Positions 9,410 to 19,851 of a DNA stretch of 64,000 nucleotides are shown piece by piece. Each line of letters opens with the position of its first letter. Positions within the stretch are counted from its first letter, which is position 1. Under the pieces are notes generated by a model, which saw only the letters and a list, made by a program, of their open reading frames with translations, ran no database searches and was not told the origin of the DNA. The DNA comes from Neobacillus nitrireducens (GTDB lineage Bacteria > Bacillota > Bacilli > Bacillales > Cytobacillaceae): the NCBI RefSeq assembly GCF_030915405.1, contig NZ_CP133262.1:4307001-4371000 (forward strand), read 5' to 3'. Both the position numbers and the translations under genes were made by a program.

Positions 9410-10204
9410 ATGAAAATGGATAGCAGAAAAATGAAAAGTGAATTAGAGCAACGCTTGGCTAATAAAGACCGGGTGATTTCCTATGACCGTGAGAAAGATC
9501 AGCTTCGTTTTGAAAGTAAGCTGACAGGTAAAGGGATAACCGTAGCGTTACCCGGGATTATTGCCAAATGGCATGTTGAAAAGGAAAAAGCGATTGATGA
9601 AGTCGTTTATTATATCGAAGAAGGGCTCCGCGCCATGGAGGACGATGTTCAATTAACCAATCATGAGAAAAAAATCTTTCCCGTCATCCGCTCCTCGTCT
9701 TTCCCGAAAGAAGCAGAAGAGGGCGTACCATTCTTAATTGACGACCACACAGCGGAAACAAAAATTTATTATGCGTATGATCAAGGCAATACCTATCGTT
9801 TAATTGACTCACGCATCATGGCTAAAGAGGGCTGGGAGGAAAAGAGAATCAAGGAAATTGCCTTATTTAATGTAAGGTCCCTGTCGACCCCCCTCAAAGA
9901 AGATCAAGTGGCTGGCAATAGCTTTTATTTTCTTAATACAAATGATGGCTACGACGCAAGTCGGATTTTAAATAAGGGATTTCTTCATGAAGTGGAGAAG
10001 AGGATTACCGGTACGATGGTTCTAGCTGTTCCGCATCAGGATGTATTAATTATCGCAGATATTCGTAATGATCGAGGCTATGATGTGCTTGCGCAAATGG
10101 CAATGAGCTTTTTCGCAAACGGTCATGTGCCAATCACCGCCTTATCCTTTTTATATGAAAATGGTGAATTTGAACCTATTTTTATTTTAGGGAAAAATAA
10201 ATAA
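9410..10204 (+). CDS. ytpQ: DUF1444 family protein YtpQ
   Basis: A 264-residue conserved Bacillus protein of unknown function. It has no membrane segment and no catalytic motif I can recognise. The N-terminus [16 protein letters not shown] and the position between ytpP and sftA match B. subtilis YtpQ. The ATG is preceded by GGAGG with good spacing. A terminator-like hairpin follows the stop. Confidence 0.8.
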   Translation: MKMDSRKMKSELEQRLANKDRVISYDREKDQLRFESKLTGKGITVALPGIIAKWHVEKEKAIDEVVYYIEEGLRAMEDDVQLTNHEKKIFPVIRSSSFPKEAEEGVPFLIDDHTAETKIYYAYDQGNTYRLIDSRIMAKEGWEEKRIKEIALFNVRSLSTPLKEDQVAGNSFYFLNTNDGYDASRILNKGFLHEVEKRITGTMVLAVPHQDVLIIADIRNDRGYDVLAQMAMSFFANGHVPITALSFLYENGEFEPIFILGKNK

Positions 10205-10219
10205 TCAAGGGAGAAGAAG

Positions 10220-10247
10220 GATCACATCGTGTATGGTGATCTTTTTT
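10220..10247 (+). terminator. ytpQ terminator
   Basis: GATCAC / GTGATC stem followed by six T. Confidence 0.7.
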
Positions 10248-10361
10248 CAATGCGCAATATTTAGTCTGCATGTATTTTGACTCATTTAAAAGAATTGTGT
10301 CGATATAATATGAAAAACTGATAAAATAGAGTGATAGAAGAACGTAGAAAGAGTGATAGTT

Positions 10362-12941
10362 TTGAGCTGGTTCCAAAACCTTTTTCAAAGATTAAGAAAA
10401 GATGAAGAGGATGAAGAATTTAACGGTTACATTTTACATAAACATGAAGGTCTGCCGTTATTAAACAAATATGAAAATCTAAAAGATCTAGATACCAAAG
10501 TTTCCTATCAATACCCAAAAGGCAGTTATCGTCCTTCTTATCCTCCGCTCCCTAGGGTAACTCAGAAGGAGAAGGAAGAAACATTACGTCAAAAAAGAAA
10601 TGAGCTACTTCCTGAAAAAAGAACAGAACGTGTTCCAGAAAATAGAAAAGAACGTGTTCATATAAAAAAAATAATAACTGAAAAACCTGAAGTAAAAACA
10701 GTTAAAATGGAAGTGCCTAAAACAAAAAAAGAACCGTTGATAAGAAAAAGCGGCCCTTTTCAGCCAACCGAAATTCCTTCTCCTGTTTTTGGATTCAATC
10801 GTCCAAAGAACACGAATACAATAGTGGAGCACGAATTGAGCCATTTTTTACAGGATGATGTTGAAAATCGCTTAGACAGCTTAACTGCTTCGAAAGATGT
10901 GATTTCGGGGATTGAGTTGACGGTTCCTTCAAAAAATGACAAGCACGTACGAGATTCAGACACAACTAAAAAAGAAGACTATCGGGAAGAACATGTGGAA
11001 GATATTACGGAACCTCCCGCTTCTGAAACGCCTGAATGGATTCTTGCTCCATATGTTCGAATGCCACTTGTAGAAGTTGAGACGGATGTTGTTCAACAAG
11101 AGGGAGAAAATGATTCAGTCCATGAAGCGGAAGAATTATTAGCATCAGAAGAAGATACCCTAGAGGAAGAGATTGAATTAATCGCTGTTGCAGAAGATCC
11201 ATTAGAGACTGCTCTAAAAGAAATTGCTATTGCAGAGACTCCAATAAGGGGCATTGAAAAAATAGCTGATTTCGTGTCCACAGAAGAAGCAGTGGAGGAA
11301 TCCCCTGAACCGTCTGAACCTAAGCGGAAGCATATGCCATTTAATGTGATGATGTTAAAACAAGACAAACAGAAATGGGAAGAGCGAAAGCGAATAAGAG
11401 TTATGGAACAGCAGATCGAGATCCCAATAGAAAATAAACAGGCTGAGGCGGTTAGTCAAGTCATTGATCTCTTCCCAGTGAATGAAAAAGAGAGTACAGA
11501 AACCACGGACGACGGTTATTATACCTTCCCAACAGATGGTTTACTTAACCCTCCAGTTACAGTAATGAATGATACCAAATGGCTGCTAGAGCAAGAGGAG
11601 ATATTAAACGAAACCCTACAAAACTTTAATGTTGGTGCCAGTGTGGTGAATGTGACCCAAGGTCCTTCTGTTACTCGTTTCGAAGTTCAACCGGAGCCGG
11701 GTGTCAAGGTAAACAAAATAACTAATTTAAGCGATGATATCAAGTTAAGCCTTGCCGCTAGGGATATTAGGATGGAAGCCCCCATTCCCGGAAAACATAC
11801 CATTGGGATAGAAGTTCCAAACCAAAAATCACGACCGGTATACATTAATGAAATTATTCAAAGCAGTATATTTAAAGAATCTACTTCGCCACTAACAGCT
11901 GTCCTTGGTCTGGATATTGCCGGTAAACCGATTGTAACGGACTTGAAGAAGATGCCTCACGGTCTGATTGCTGGTGCAACCGGGTCAGGAAAGAGTGTTT
12001 GTATTAATACCATTTTGGTTAGTTTACTATTTAAAGCGAGCCCGGAAGATTTAAAGCTTCTGCTCATTGATCCAAAAATGGTTGAGCTTGCACCATACAA
12101 TCGAATTCCCCACCTTGTTAGTCCAGTCATTACAGATGTCAAGGCAGCGACGGCTGCATTAAAATGGGCAGTAGAGGAAATGGAAAGACGGTATGAATTA
12201 TTTGCACATACCGGTGTTCGTGACATTAATCGCTTTAATGAATTGGCTATAAAGCATAAGCAGTATTCTGATAAACTTCCTTTCATTGTGATTGTTATTG
12301 ATGAGCTAGCAGACTTAATGATGATGTCCCCTGCAGATGTAGAAGAAGCCATTTGTCGGATTGCTCAAAAGGCTAGGGCCTGTGGTATTCATCTGATCGT
12401 TGCGACTCAAAGACCATCAGTTGATGTCATTACAGGATTAATTAAGGCAAATATTCCAACACGGATTGCCTTTTCCGTTTCATCACAAGTCGATTCACGG
12501 ACTATTATTGATATTAGCGGTGCAGAAAAGTTACTCGGACGAGGAGATATGCTATTTTTAGAAAATGGCTCTTCCAAACCAGTCCGCTTGCAAGGAACGT
12601 TTGTATCGGATGAAGAAATTGACCTTGTAGTAGGTCATGTGAGGGAGCAGCGGGAACCCGATTACTTGTTCGAGCAAGACGAACTATTAAAAAAAGCACA
12701 AGTAACTGAAAATGAAGATGAACTTTTTTATGAAGCATGTGAATTTATTATTGACCAAGGCGGTGCCTCCACTTCAAGTCTGCAAAGACGTTTTAAAATA
12801 GGCTACAACCGTGCCGCCAGATTGATGGATATGCTAGAGACCAGTGGCTATATTACAAGCGCCAATGGAAGCAAGGCACGTGAAGTATTAATTACTTTAG
12901 CTGATTTAGAGTCCATTCAAGATGCTAGTACAAATAATTAA
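10362..12941 (+). CDS. sftA: Soluble FtsK/SpoIIIE-type DNA translocase SftA
   Basis: An 859-residue DNA translocase that moves chromosome arms out of the closing septum. No membrane helices are present, which separates it from SpoIIIE. A long charged, Glu/Lys-rich low-conservation linker (roughly residues 60-380) precedes the motor. Walker A GATGSGKS is at about 537, Walker B IVIDELADLMM near 645, and the C-terminal winged-helix gamma domain occupies the last 65 residues. The TTG at 10362 gives MSWFQNLF, matching the SftA N-terminus, and an AGAGTG site precedes it. Confidence 0.92.
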   Translation: MSWFQNLFQRLRKDEEDEEFNGYILHKHEGLPLLNKYENLKDLDTKVSYQYPKGSYRPSYPPLPRVTQKEKEETLRQKRNELLPEKRTERVPENRKERVHIKKIITEKPEVKTVKMEVPKTKKEPLIRKSGPFQPTEIPSPVFGFNRPKNTNTIVEHELSHFLQDDVENRLDSLTASKDVISGIELTVPSKNDKHVRDSDTTKKEDYREEHVEDITEPPASETPEWILAPYVRMPLVEVETDVVQQEGENDSVHEAEELLASEEDTLEEEIELIAVAEDPLETALKEIAIAETPIRGIEKIADFVSTEEAVEESPEPSEPKRKHMPFNVMMLKQDKQKWEERKRIRVMEQQIEIPIENKQAEAVSQVIDLFPVNEKESTETTDDGYYTFPTDGLLNPPVTVMNDTKWLLEQEEILNETLQNFNVGASVVNVTQGPSVTRFEVQPEPGVKVNKITNLSDDIKLSLAARDIRMEAPIPGKHTIGIEVPNQKSRPVYINEIIQSSIFKESTSPLTAVLGLDIAGKPIVTDLKKMPHGLIAGATGSGKSVCINTILVSLLFKASPEDLKLLLIDPKMVELAPYNRIPHLVSPVITDVKAATAALKWAVEEMERRYELFAHTGVRDINRFNELAIKHKQYSDKLPFIVIVIDELADLMMMSPADVEEAICRIAQKARACGIHLIVATQRPSVDVITGLIKANIPTRIAFSVSSQVDSRTIIDISGAEKLLGRGDMLFLENGSSKPVRLQGTFVSDEEIDLVVGHVREQREPDYLFEQDELLKKAQVTENEDELFYEACEFIIDQGGASTSSLQRRFKIGYNRAARLMDMLETSGYITSANGSKAREVLITLADLESIQDASTNN

Positions 12942-13173
12942 TCTATAGTATTCTTTAATGGCAGGGATAAATAATATATAGTGGACTGACTAGTGCGGCG
13001 CTAAAGATTAAAGTTGCAAATAGTTTTTCAGGGTGAACAGTGGTATAATAATTAAATATGTTTTTAAAAGTTACTTAATTTATGGGGTGTATTAGCACTC
13101 AGTTTTTCTTGTTAGCAAATACAGACAGATGTCATATACTGTTTTACAGATAGACGTTGTTGGAGGTTCTTCT

Positions 13174-14475
13174 ATGACTATTTACCATTTTGTAGGTATA
13201 AAGGGGTCTGGAATGAGTGCACTCGCACAAGTTCTACATGATATGAAATTTAAGGTGCAAGGCTCCGATGTCGAAAAGCGCTTTTTTACACAACTGGCCC
13301 TTGAACAATCAGGGATAACAATCCTTCCCTTTCAAAAAGAGAATATTAAGCCAGGAATGACGATTATTGCAGGAAATGCTTTTCCAGATACCCATGAAGA
13401 AATTCAAGAAGCCATGAAACTTGGACTTCCTATTGTGCGTTACCATCGGTTTTTGGGCGACTTTATGCAGAACTTTACGAGTGTTGCCGTTACTGGTGCG
13501 CACGGTAAGACGTCGACTACAGGTTTGCTTGCCCATGTGATTGAAGGAGCTAAGCCTACTTCCTTTTTAATTGGCGACGGAACCGGCAAAGGTAGAGAAG
13601 GCGCAGAATATTTTGTGTTCGAAGCCTGTGAATATAGACGGCACTTCCTGTCCTATTTTCCTGATTATGCGATTATGACAAATATCGATTTTGATCATCC
13701 CGATTACTTTGCTAATATTGATGATGTCTTTTCAGCATTTCAAGAAATGGCCATTCAGGTGAAAAAAGGAATCTTCGCTTATGGCGATGATGAGCAACTT
13801 CAGAAAATTCAAGCCAAGGTTCCTGTTTTGTTTTATGGATTTGGCGATGAAAATGATTACCAAGCCAAAAATATTGTGAAATCAACAAGCGGAACAAGCT
13901 TTGATGTATTTATTCGCAATACATTCTATGATACCTTCTCGATCCCGACCTTTGGCGATCATAGTGTGTTAAATGCACTTGCCGTTATCGGTTTGTGTCA
14001 TTATGAAGAAATAAATGTAGAGGTAGTCAAGGATCAATTAACTACCTTCCAAGGTGTCAAAAGGAGATTTTCAGAAAAAAGGATAGGGTCACAGATATTA
14101 ATCGATGATTATGCGCATCATCCGACTGAGATAAAAGCTACGATTGATGCGGCTAAGCAAAAATACCCGGATCGAAATATTGTGGCGGTTTTCCAACCAC
14201 ATACTTTTTCACGTACTCAAGCATTCTTGGAAGACTTTGCAAAAAGTTTGCGTGAAGCAGATAAAGCCTATTTGTGTGAAATCTTTGGCTCTGCTCGTGA
14301 AAACCATGGAAAACTATCCATTAAAGATCTACAGGATCGAATTGAAGGCTCTGAAATAATTACTGAGGAAAATACTTCTGTATTAAATCAGAACGAAGAC
14401 AGCGTCATAATCTTTATGGGCGCCGGAGACATTCAAAAATTCCAGGAATCATACGAAAAACAACTTATTAAATAA
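13174..14475 (+). CDS. murC: UDP-N-acetylmuramate--L-alanine ligase
   Basis: A 433-residue Mur ligase that adds L-alanine to UDP-MurNAc in peptidoglycan precursor synthesis. Domain order is canonical: the N-terminal UDP-binding [11 protein letters not shown], the ATP-binding [10 protein letters not shown] near residue 110, and the C-terminal [10 protein letters not shown] near 312. Length equals B. subtilis MurC. The ATG at 13174 is preceded by GGAGGT; the longer frame starts 15 codons earlier without a site. Confidence 0.95.
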   Translation: MTIYHFVGIKGSGMSALAQVLHDMKFKVQGSDVEKRFFTQLALEQSGITILPFQKENIKPGMTIIAGNAFPDTHEEIQEAMKLGLPIVRYHRFLGDFMQNFTSVAVTGAHGKTSTTGLLAHVIEGAKPTSFLIGDGTGKGREGAEYFVFEACEYRRHFLSYFPDYAIMTNIDFDHPDYFANIDDVFSAFQEMAIQVKKGIFAYGDDEQLQKIQAKVPVLFYGFGDENDYQAKNIVKSTSGTSFDVFIRNTFYDTFSIPTFGDHSVLNALAVIGLCHYEEINVEVVKDQLTTFQGVKRRFSEKRIGSQILIDDYAHHPTEIKATIDAAKQKYPDRNIVAVFQPHTFSRTQAFLEDFAKSLREADKAYLCEIFGSARENHGKLSIKDLQDRIEGSEIITEENTSVLNQNEDSVIIFMGAGDIQKFQESYEKQLIK

Positions 14476-14480
14476 ATTGA

Positions 14481-14518
14481 AAAGGATGCCAGCAAAAATA
14501 GCTGACATCCTTTCTTTT
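14481..14518. terminator. Bidirectional terminator murC / M29 aminopeptidase
   Basis: A 13-bp near-perfect stem (AAAGGATGCCAGC / GCTGACATCCTTT) between convergent genes. Its T-run overlaps the stop of the minus-strand gene. Confidence 0.8.
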
Positions 14519-15633
14519 TATTTAAGGTTTTCCGGATTTAATACTTCTAACTCAGGAAGAACAAACAGCCCATCTTTACGAATTAGTACCTCATCAAAAT
14601 ACATTTCCCCGCCGCCATACTCAGGACGTTGGATATTAACCATATCCCAGTGGATATTTGAATGGTTCCCATTAAACGCATCATCATAACATTGCCCAGG
14701 AGTAAAATGGAAGCTGCCAGCAATCTTTTCATCAAACAAGATATCCTGCATTGGATTAAGGATAAATGGATTGACCCCGATCGCAAATTCCCCAATATAA
14801 CGAGCCCCTTCATCTGTATCAAAAATTTTATTGATACGGCTGGAATCATTGGATTCCGCTTCGACAATTTTCCCATCTTTAAACGTCAACTTCACATTTT
14901 CAAATGTAAAACCTTGATACGGAGAAGGTGTGTTATAGGTAATAACTCCATTAACTGAGTCTTTAACAGGGGCGGTATAAACTTCACCATCAGGAATGTT
15001 TAACCGTCCGGCACATTTAATAGCTGGAATATCTTTAATAGAAAAGCTAAGGTCTGTTCCTGGACCAGTGATTCGAACTTTTTCTGTTCGGTCCATTAGC
15101 TCTTTCAGACTATCCATGGCTATATCCATTTTTCCATAATCGAGGTTACAAACATCAAAATAAAAGTTTTCAAAGGCTTCGGTGCTCATTTTTGCTAATT
15201 GGGCCATTGATGAAGTTGGATACCTGAGGACAACCCATTTTGTCTTAGGGACACGGATATCACGGTGAACCTTTTTACCAATTGTATTACCATGGATTTT
15301 CATTTTATCATCAGGAACATCTGATTGTTCACTGATGTTATCTCCCGAACGAAGACCTATGTACGCATCCATTTTATTCATCACATTTGCTTCGAACTCT
15401 GCCATCATGTTAAATTGCTCTTCCTGTGCTCCTAATAAGAGCGAACGGTCGACCTGATGGTCCTTTAACAACACAAAAGGGTATCCACCAGCTAAATAGG
15501 CTTCCTTTACAAGAGCGGTCACAAGTTCACGCTGAAGCCCAAAGTTTTCAATTAAAACCTTTTCACCCTTTTGAAGCTGGACCGAATAATTAATTAAGTT
15601 TTTTGCTAACTTTTCAATACGAGGATCTTTCAT
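14518..15633 (-). CDS. ampS: M29 family aminopeptidase
   Basis: A 371-residue thermophilic-type metallo-aminopeptidase (family M29; AmpS/PepS). The N-terminal MKDPRIEKLAKNLINYS is characteristic. Metal ligands are in the C-terminal domain around EFAIGVNP, SFHFTPGQCY and NIHWDMV. It removes N-terminal residues from cytosolic peptides. It is a single-gene unit sharing a terminator with murC. Confidence 0.88.
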   Translation of the reverse strand: MKDPRIEKLAKNLINYSVQLQKGEKVLIENFGLQRELVTALVKEAYLAGGYPFVLLKDHQVDRSLLLGAQEEQFNMMAEFEANVMNKMDAYIGLRSGDNISEQSDVPDDKMKIHGNTIGKKVHRDIRVPKTKWVVLRYPTSSMAQLAKMSTEAFENFYFDVCNLDYGKMDIAMDSLKELMDRTEKVRITGPGTDLSFSIKDIPAIKCAGRLNIPDGEVYTAPVKDSVNGVITYNTPSPYQGFTFENVKLTFKDGKIVEAESNDSSRINKIFDTDEGARYIGEFAIGVNPFILNPMQDILFDEKIAGSFHFTPGQCYDDAFNGNHSNIHWDMVNIQRPEYGGGEMYFDEVLIRKDGLFVLPELEVLNPENLK

Positions 15634-15855
15634 TCTTTACGCCTCCAACAGAAATATGTAGGTACATTCATATTGTAACCGAATGAAGGCTGAAAGTTGA
15701 AAAATAAAACTTTTATGTCAATCCCTGATGAAATTTTTATAAGAAGCGGCAGGAGATGAAGACAATTATATGGAAGTAGTATAAGATAATTAACGAGGTT
15801 TATAACTTTCCGTGATGGGTAATACATATTGATAGGATTAAGGCGGAGGTGCACG

Positions 15856-16317
15856 ATGCAAATTATTTTATACTTAAGCGTAGCCTTGATAGCAATCGCG
15901 TTTTTTGTGCTTGTCATCTTTTTATCGACAACACTCAAATCATTTCAAGTTACACTTACAAGCGTTTCAAAAACATTAACCGGATTAGAAAAGCAGTTGG
16001 ATGGCGTTACAGCAGAAACCACAATTCTTCTCCAAAAAACAAACGCACTTGCGGATGACATTAAGATGAAAACGGATCGTTTAAACAGTGTGGTTGAAGC
16101 GGTAAAAGACGTAGGTACAACGGTTACCAAATTCAATGGGACATTACAAAACATTACTCAAACTGTGGATATGCAAGTCGAGGAAAGTAAAGAAAAAATT
16201 TCGCAAATTGTTCAGTGGAGTAATATCATACTGGAATTGAAGGATAAGTGGCAGGCAAGGAAACAGCAAAAAACGACGGTAAGCTTAGATGAAAGCAAGA
16301 AGGTTAGATCTCATTAG
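15856..16317 (+). CDS. ytxG: DUF948 membrane protein YtxG
   Basis: A 153-residue protein with one N-terminal transmembrane helix (residues 3-25) followed by a long predicted coiled coil. This is the DUF948 architecture of B. subtilis YtxG. The ATG follows GGAGGTG. It heads a three-gene unit with ytxH and ytxJ, which in B. subtilis belongs to the SigB/SigH general stress regulon. No SigB promoter was convincingly identified here. Confidence 0.85.
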   Translation: MQIILYLSVALIAIAFFVLVIFLSTTLKSFQVTLTSVSKTLTGLEKQLDGVTAETTILLQKTNALADDIKMKTDRLNSVVEAVKDVGTTVTKFNGTLQNITQTVDMQVEESKEKISQIVQWSNIILELKDKWQARKQQKTTVSLDESKKVRSH

Positions 16318-16338
16318 AATATAGAGGAGGATATTAAG

Positions 16339-16833
16339 ATGCCTAATAGAGAATATGATTCACGAGATACGAATCAAACTCGGAATGAGGAGTCTTCCAA
16401 TAGCTTTTTGCTGGGAGCAATTATCGGTGGAGTTGTTGGTGCAGCTGCAGCACTGCTATTGGCTCCAAAGACAGGAAAAGATCTTCGCAATAAGTTTACT
16501 AACCAAGCGGGAACGGTCATTGATAAGACAGCCAATATTCGCGAAAATGTTATCACAAAAAGTAATGAATTTGTGTCAAAAGGCTCCACTCTATCCCAAG
16601 GGATTGTCCTGCAATCAGCAGGGCTTTTGAGTAAGGTAAAGGGGAAAATAACGAGTCATGATGAGTTGGAGGAAGAAGGAGTCTTAAATTATATCCCTCT
16701 TCATACTCCGAATGAGAAGACAGAATCGAAACGGTCAATCCCGATTGGACATCTAGATAGTTCTGAAATAAGAAAAAAACTTGAAGAAGCTGAAAAGGCA
16801 TTTGATGAGGAAGAAAACAAAGTTAAACTATAA
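16339..16833 (+). CDS. ytxH: YtxH-domain general stress protein
   Basis: A 164-residue protein with an N-terminal Gly/Ala-rich membrane segment (FLLGAIIGGVVGAAAALLLA, residues 22-41). The family's APKTGKDLR motif follows, then an amphipathic helical tail. It starts 21 nt after ytxG with an AGGAGG site. Function unknown beyond stress association in Bacillus. Confidence 0.87.
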   Translation: MPNREYDSRDTNQTRNEESSNSFLLGAIIGGVVGAAAALLLAPKTGKDLRNKFTNQAGTVIDKTANIRENVITKSNEFVSKGSTLSQGIVLQSAGLLSKVKGKITSHDELEEEGVLNYIPLHTPNEKTESKRSIPIGHLDSSEIRKKLEEAEKAFDEEENKVKL

Positions 16834-16929
16834 AAAATTAGCAGCATGCTAAATCTGATTATTTGTGATACAAACGGTGGAGTGATAAAATTACTTCACC
16901 GTTTATTTTATTTCTGGAGGTATGTACAC

Positions 16930-17259
16930 ATGTTAGAGAAAATTGATTCGATTGAACAATTTGACGACGTTATAAAAAAGGAGAGTAAGTTTTTTCTCTT
17001 AAAGCATAGTTTAACCTGTCCAATTAGCCATGCTGCCTATAAGGAATATGAAAAATTTGCAAATGAGAATCAAGCTGTACCTACTTATTTCTTAGCTGTT
17101 CAGGATTCCCGTCCGTTATCCAATGAAGTAGCAGAAAAGTTCCAAATCAAACATGAATCACCACAAACCATATTGTTCTCAAATGGAGAGCCTTTATGGA
17201 ATGCTTCTCACTGGAAAATTACAAGTCGGTCTTTGACCAGTGCTTTTGGGGAAAATTAA
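16930..17259 (+). CDS. ytxJ: Monothiol bacilliredoxin-like protein YtxJ
   Basis: A 109-residue thioredoxin-fold protein with a single redox cysteine in the TCPIS motif near residue 28, as expected for YtxJ. The cis-Pro region ESPQTILF is near 76. It probably exchanges bacillithiol mixed disulfides. The ATG at 16930 is preceded by GGAGG. Third gene of the ytxG-ytxH-ytxJ unit. Confidence 0.85.
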   Translation: MLEKIDSIEQFDDVIKKESKFFLLKHSLTCPISHAAYKEYEKFANENQAVPTYFLAVQDSRPLSNEVAEKFQIKHESPQTILFSNGEPLWNASHWKITSRSLTSAFGEN

Positions 17260-17308
17260 TAAAAATACTTTAGCGCTTAAAAGCGTTTAATCAATAAAGA
17301 AAAAATAG

Positions 17309-17337
17309 GTGACAAACCAAATGATATCCGATATAAT
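17309..17337 (+). promoter_or_regulatory. Predicted SigA promoter of aroA
   Basis: GTGACA (17309-17314), a 17-nt spacer, then TATAAT (17332-17337), about 140 nt before the aroA start. Confidence 0.6.
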
Positions 17338-17476
17338 AAACCCTAATTATTAAAATGTTATAATATTTAAATTTTTAGGTTGTAAACAATAATCCTATGA
17401 CAGATGGACTTTATGCATACAGAACGCTCTCATTAAATGCAGTTCTGTTTAGCTGAGGAAAGGACGGGGACGGAAG

Positions 17477-18556
17477 ATGGGCAAGAAGATTGAATTAGAA
17501 CAATTGAGGTCGCGTGTCGATGAACTAAACCTAGAATTGCTGAGGTTAATTAATGAAAGAGCCGTGCTTGTCCAAGATATTGGGCGGGTGAAAGAAAACC
17601 AAGGGGTTTACCGTTACGACCCTGTCCGTGAAAGAAGAATGCTTGATATTATTAAAGAGCATAATGATGGCCCTTTTGATAATTCAACCATTGACCATAT
17701 TTTCAAAGAGATTTTTAAAGCGGGTCTTGACCTGCAACAGGATGACCATAGTAAAGCGTTATTAGTCTCTCGGAAAAAGCAGCCCCAAGACACAATTGTC
17801 ACTCTGAAAGGTGAAAATATTGGCGATGGCAAACCTCACTTTGTATTTGGTCCATGTGCCGTAGAATCCTATGAGCAAGTGGCAACCGTGGCAAAATCAA
17901 TGCAGGAAAAAGGTCTAAAACTTCTGCGTGGCGGCGCTTATAAACCAAGAACTTCTCCATATGATTTCCAAGGGTTGGGCGTTGAGGGTTTAAAAATCTT
18001 GAAACGTGTGGCTAAGGAATTTGATATGGCAGTGATCAGTGAAATAGTGAGCCCGGCGGATATTGAAATGGCTATAGATTATATCGATGTCATCCAAATT
18101 GGTGCGCGTAATATGCAAAACTTTGAACTGTTAAAAGCAGCCGGCTCGGTAAAGAAACCAATTCTGTTAAAAAGAGGAATTGCGGCGACAATCGAAGAAT
18201 TTATCAATGCGGCCGAATACATTGCCGCACAAGGGAATGGGCAAATTATTCTTTGTGAGCGCGGCATAAGGACATACGAACGTGCGACAAGAAACACCCT
18301 TGATATTTCAGCAGTTCCGATTTTGAAACAGGAAACCCATTTACCTGTAATGGTTGATGTAACACACTCAACAGGTAGAAGAGATTTATTATTACCATGT
18401 GCGAAAGCAGCGATTGCGATTGGTGCAGACGGTGTTATGGCTGAGGTTCATCCAGATCCTGCCGTGGCACTCTCGGATCAAAAGCAGCAAATGGATCTAG
18501 ATCAGTTTGAAAAGTTCTATAATGAACTGCTCGCATCTAACTACGTACGACTTTAA
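17477..18556 (+). CDS. aroA: Bifunctional chorismate mutase / DAHP synthase
   Basis: A 359-residue fusion of an N-terminal AroQ-type chorismate mutase (about residues 1-85, with [21 protein letters not shown]) and a type I-beta DAHP synthase ([10 protein letters not shown] near 119, [11 protein letters not shown] near 155, and a C-terminal DVTHSTGRR). It catalyses the first step of aromatic amino acid synthesis. The fused mutase acts as the feedback sensor for chorismate and prephenate in Bacillus. The ATG has a weak AGGA-type site. Confidence 0.95.
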   Translation: MGKKIELEQLRSRVDELNLELLRLINERAVLVQDIGRVKENQGVYRYDPVRERRMLDIIKEHNDGPFDNSTIDHIFKEIFKAGLDLQQDDHSKALLVSRKKQPQDTIVTLKGENIGDGKPHFVFGPCAVESYEQVATVAKSMQEKGLKLLRGGAYKPRTSPYDFQGLGVEGLKILKRVAKEFDMAVISEIVSPADIEMAIDYIDVIQIGARNMQNFELLKAAGSVKKPILLKRGIAATIEEFINAAEYIAAQGNGQIILCERGIRTYERATRNTLDISAVPILKQETHLPVMVDVTHSTGRRDLLLPCAKAAIAIGADGVMAEVHPDPAVALSDQKQQMDLDQFEKFYNELLASNYVRL

Positions 18557-18577
18557 TTTCAAATGGATAGATTATAT

Positions 18578-18616
18578 AAAAAACCTTTTGCGATTTTAGT
18601 GCAGAAGGTTTTTTAT
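18578..18616 (+). terminator. aroA terminator
   Basis: AAAAAACCTTTTGC pairs with GCAGAAGGTTTTTT (one mismatch), ending in a T-run. Confidence 0.8.
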
Positions 18617-18780
18617 ATTTTTATGATAATATTTAGTAACTTTGTGAAAAATGTTGACAAATGCAATTGCGGCTTTGAACTTCTTGTCGTATCATTAAAT
18701 ACATATTAAAGATTGTTTACGTTCTCACAAACAAAAACAAAAACTAAATGATTAATTTTATACAAGCTGAAGTAAAATAA

Positions 18781-18796
18781 TGAAAACGATTTTCGT
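18781..18796. promoter_or_regulatory. cre-like palindrome at the ccpA ribosome binding site
   Basis: TGAAAACGATTTTCG contains the palindrome GAAAA-CGA-TTTTC and ends four bases before the AGGAG of ccpA. It matches 12 of 14 cre consensus positions (TGWAANCGNTNWCA), failing at the last two. Possible autoregulation by CcpA; inference only. Confidence 0.4.
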
Positions 18797-18814
18797 TTTA
18801 GGAGAGTGTGTTAA

Positions 18815-19813
18815 GTGAATATTACTATTTATGATGTAGCAAGAGAAGCCAATGTTTCAATGGCAACCGTTTCCCGTGTAGTTAACGGGAATCCGAATGT
18901 AAAGCCGGTAACTCGAAAAAAGGTGCTGGATGTAATTGATAGACTAGGCTACCGGCCGAATGCGGTTGCTAGAGGCTTGGCCAGCAAAAAGACCACAACA
19001 GTCGGGGTTATTATTCCGGATATTTCAAATATCTTTTTTGCCGAATTGGCCCGTGGGATAGAAGATATTGCAACGATGTATAAGTACAATATTATTTTAA
19101 GTAATTCGGATCAGAACAAAGATAAAGAATTGCATTTGCTCAATACAATGCTTGGTAAACAAGTGGATGGATTAGTCTTCATGGGTGGAAATATTACTGC
19201 AGAGCATGTCGAGGAATTTGGAAAATCACCTGTACCAATTGTGCTGGCAGGCTCGATCGAAGAATCAAGCACAATGCCTTCAGTAAATATTGATTATGAA
19301 GAAGCGGTTTATGACTCGATCAAGGAATTTATTGAAAAAGGTCATAAAAATATTGCTTTTGTTGTTGGACCACTTCATGAACCTAAAAATACATTCAAAA
19401 AGCTGAGAGGATATCAAAGGGCGTTAGCAGAATCCGGTATTCCTTACAATGAAGAACTAGTGGTTGAAGGAGATTATACGTACGACTCAGGGATTGAAGC
19501 GATAGAAAAGCTGCTTGAAGCCGCTGACAGGCCGACAGCTATCTTGGTAGGATCGGATGAAATGGCACTTGGCGTTGTACATGGTGCAGAGGACAAAGGC
19601 TATAAGATCCCTGAAGATTTTGAGGTAATCACATCTGACAACACCAGACTCTCACTCATGGTCCGTCCGCAGCTAACAACAATCATTCAGCCATTATATG
19701 ATATCGGCGCAGTTGCGATGCGACTGTTAACTAAATTAATGAACAAAGAAAAGGTATCAGAACAAGTTGTGGTTCTTCCACATCGGATCGAACACCGACA
19801 ATCAACGAAATAA
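18815..19813 (+). CDS. ccpA: Catabolite control protein A
   Basis: A 332-residue LacI-family regulator and master of carbon catabolite control. The N-terminal helix-turn-helix ([22 protein letters not shown]) and the hinge [18 protein letters not shown] are diagnostic of CcpA. The C-terminal periplasmic-binding-like domain binds HPr(Ser-P). The GTG start has AGGAGAG upstream. The ccpA-acuCBA-acsA order is that of B. subtilis. Two good cre operators elsewhere in this window are presumptive targets. Confidence 0.95.
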   Translation: MNITIYDVAREANVSMATVSRVVNGNPNVKPVTRKKVLDVIDRLGYRPNAVARGLASKKTTTVGVIIPDISNIFFAELARGIEDIATMYKYNIILSNSDQNKDKELHLLNTMLGKQVDGLVFMGGNITAEHVEEFGKSPVPIVLAGSIEESSTMPSVNIDYEEAVYDSIKEFIEKGHKNIAFVVGPLHEPKNTFKKLRGYQRALAESGIPYNEELVVEGDYTYDSGIEAIEKLLEAADRPTAILVGSDEMALGVVHGAEDKGYKIPEDFEVITSDNTRLSLMVRPQLTTIIQPLYDIGAVAMRLLTKLMNKEKVSEQVVVLPHRIEHRQSTK

Positions 19814-19814
19814 G

Positions 19815-19851
19815 AAAATGGGTTGACCGTAATTGGTCAATCCATTTTTTT
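19815..19851. terminator. Bidirectional terminator ccpA / acuC
   Basis: The stem AAAATGGGTTGACC / GGTCAATCCATTTT (one G-U pair) sits between convergent genes. Confidence 0.85.

Noticed and set aside
10380..11500. Low-complexity charged region of sftA as a possible frameshift or fusion
   Set aside because: The frame is continuous and long variable charged linkers are normal between the SftA N-terminus and motor.
11957..12352. 131-codon minus-strand frame in sftA
   Set aside because: Lies fully opposite the conserved motor domain with Ser/Ala-rich nonsense composition.
14477..14958. Plus-strand frames over the M29 aminopeptidase
   Set aside because: Shadows of the minus-strand gene, starting inside the murC terminator, no ribosome sites.
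17268..17292. cre-like AGCGCTTAAAAGCG before aroA
   Set aside because: Three mismatches at invariant cre positions on either strand, and it lies before the predicted promoter.
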